Shown here one piece after another: positions 62,877 through 64,000 of a stretch of 64,000 nt of DNA (position 1 is the first letter of the stretch; every line of letters begins with the position of its first letter). Both the position numbers and the translations under genes were made by a program. The notes under the pieces are model-generated. The model saw only the letters and a list, made by a program, of their open reading frames with translations. It was not told where the DNA came from and did no database searches. Origin of the DNA: Chloroflexota bacterium (GTDB lineage: Bacteria > Chloroflexota > Dehalococcoidia > Lucifugimonadales > Lucifugimonadaceae). The DNA lies in assembly GCA_018673955.1 (NCBI GenBank), contig JABHBJ010000039.1:1-64000 (forward strand), written 5' to 3'.

Positions 62877-63250
62877 TGCCGATTCTCCTTGGAACTTTGC
62901 TCGCTTTGGTATCGGTTGTAGTAATCGTTTACCCGTTTATAGGCTCGAAAAAATACCGCCTTGTTTCCGATTCCTTCGTAACACGCGAAAAACTGCGGGC
63001 CGAGCGATTGCGAATTTATCGCAAAATAAGTGATGTAGAGGCCGACTTCACATCGGGCGATCTTACTAGAGCTGACTATCAACAGCAGCGAGACCAGTTG
63101 AGAATCGCAGCAGCGGAAATATTAAAACAAGAATCTGGCTCATCCATATCGAATGTAAAACGTGACGAAGAACTAGAAAAACAAATATCCCGTCTAAGGG
63201 AACAGTCTGCCACTTCAAACGAAGCACCCGAGGGCGGCGACACCCTGTGA
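62876..63250 (+). CDS. small CcmI-like membrane protein
   Basis: N-terminal TM helix, then EKLRAERLRIYRKISDVEADFTSGDLTRADYQQQRDQLRIAAAEILKQE; 1-nt overlap with ccmF. Confidence 0.6.
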   Translation: MPILLGTLLALVSVVVIVYPFIGSKKYRLVSDSFVTREKLRAERLRIYRKISDVEADFTSGDLTRADYQQQRDQLRIAAAEILKQESGSSISNVKRDEELEKQISRLREQSATSNEAPEGGDTL

Positions 63251-64000
63251 TAGACAAGCAAATTCGAAATCTCATGGCCGCTCAAATCACAACTCTGCCT
63301 ATCCGACTGTTCCTGTTTGCCGCAATAACGGCGTTGGCACTAGTCCTAGTTGTCCAAATATCTGACATACCAGTCATTTCAGCTCAGGATCAGCCTGACA
63401 GCATCTCAGGAATTGTGACCAACCGAACTGACGGCGGTAAATTACCCGCGGACCTTGAAGTACTGCTGATGTCGATCGACCTCGCAAGCAATCAAATCAT
63501 CGAGCAGGAAACTACTACCGTCGATGAAGATGGCATATTCGGGTTCAGCAAATTGATTTCCGGCGGTGGCCTCTCTTACCGGGTTGTGGTGAATCATGGT
63601 TCGTACACACCTTCTGTCGACATGTCGACCGTAGAAAACTGGCAGAACGTCAGGATGAGCATCTACGACGAAACAAAGTCGCTAAACGACATCACTATCG
63701 GTTCGTACGTGATGATGATTCCGACCATTGATGCCCGAAGCCGACAAGTTGGCGTGCTAACAGTTATCAACGTTGATAACCGCGGCGACCAAGTGTGGGT
63801 TCCAGACCTGACCGACCCCGAGTTGACAGGACTAGACCTGCTTCGATTCAACCTTCCTGAGGGGTTTATCGATCTTTCGATTGAATCTGAACTTCCAACT
63901 GGAAACGTTCTAGAGATCGACACGGGCTTTGCGCTCACTAACCCGATTCCACCGGGTGAATTCGCTATCTTGATTAGCTACATTTTGGAGTACGAAGGTG
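63247..64000 (+). CDS. secreted/membrane protein of unknown function, C-terminus cut by window edge (GTG start)
   Basis: Not in ORF track (no stop in window). VIDKQIRNLMAAQITTLPIRLFLFAAITALALVLVVQISDIPVISAQDQPDSISGIVTNRTDGGKLPADLEVLLMSIDLASNQIIEQETTTVDEDGIFGFSKL...; 4-nt overlap (GTGA) with the upstream gene. Confidence 0.75.
   Translation, partial: MIDKQIRNLMAAQITTLPIRLFLFAAITALALVLVVQISDIPVISAQDQPDSISGIVTNRTDGGKLPADLEVLLMSIDLASNQIIEQETTTVDEDGIFGFSKLISGGGLSYRVVVNHGSYTPSVDMSTVENWQNVRMSIYDETKSLNDITIGSYVMMIPTIDARSRQVGVLTVINVDNRGDQVWVPDLTDPELTGLDLLRFNLPEGFIDLSIESELPTGNVLEIDTGFALTNPIPPGEFAILISYILEYEG

Overview
The window is about 64 kb of a bacterial chromosome. Gene content suggests a marine, aerobic, SAR202/Dehalococcoidia-like member of Chloroflexota; this is inference, since no rRNA is present. 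Main blocks: (1) 0-7.5 kb: an accessory region with a collagen-like lipoprotein running off the left edge, a 1425-aa secreted lipoprotein and a YVTN beta-propeller/di-heme cytochrome c peroxidase-like lipoprotein. It is bracketed by near-identical 27-bp repeats and followed by a 3'-only tRNA-Ala fragment. (2) 7.6-12.9 kb: a tetrapyrrole operon with a fused AhbA/AhbB (NirD-L)-type protein, a Met8-like protein, HemC, a CobA-HemD fusion and HemB. (3) 13-17 kb: a decayed aquaporin, KatG, and Ni-SOD with a divergent SodX-type peptidase. (4) 17-24.9 kb: mixed genes, including a truncated SDR duplicate, an IS3 OrfA remnant, a monomeric isocitrate dehydrogenase and a decayed secreted-protein gene. (5) 24.9-37.5 kb: a minus-strand block with a TPP enzyme, PrpD/PrpC/PrpB-like enzymes, a TSUP permease, a DapA-like lyase, Na+-pump decarboxylase beta/biotin-carrier/gamma subunits without an alpha subunit, and PxpC/B/A. 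(6) 37.5-51.8 kb: accessory and metabolic genes with several eroded genes. (7) 52-64 kb: an Alternative Complex III operon followed by cytochrome c maturation genes. I found no CRISPR array and no convincing antiphage system. The most unusual signals are the repeat-bracketed 0.5-7.2 kb block, the fused siroheme-decarboxylase-like operon in an apparently aerobic genome, the alpha-less Na+ pump beside methylcitrate-cycle genes, and the number of recognisable gene remnants. All calls were made by eye from the sequence and supplied translations; no database search was run.
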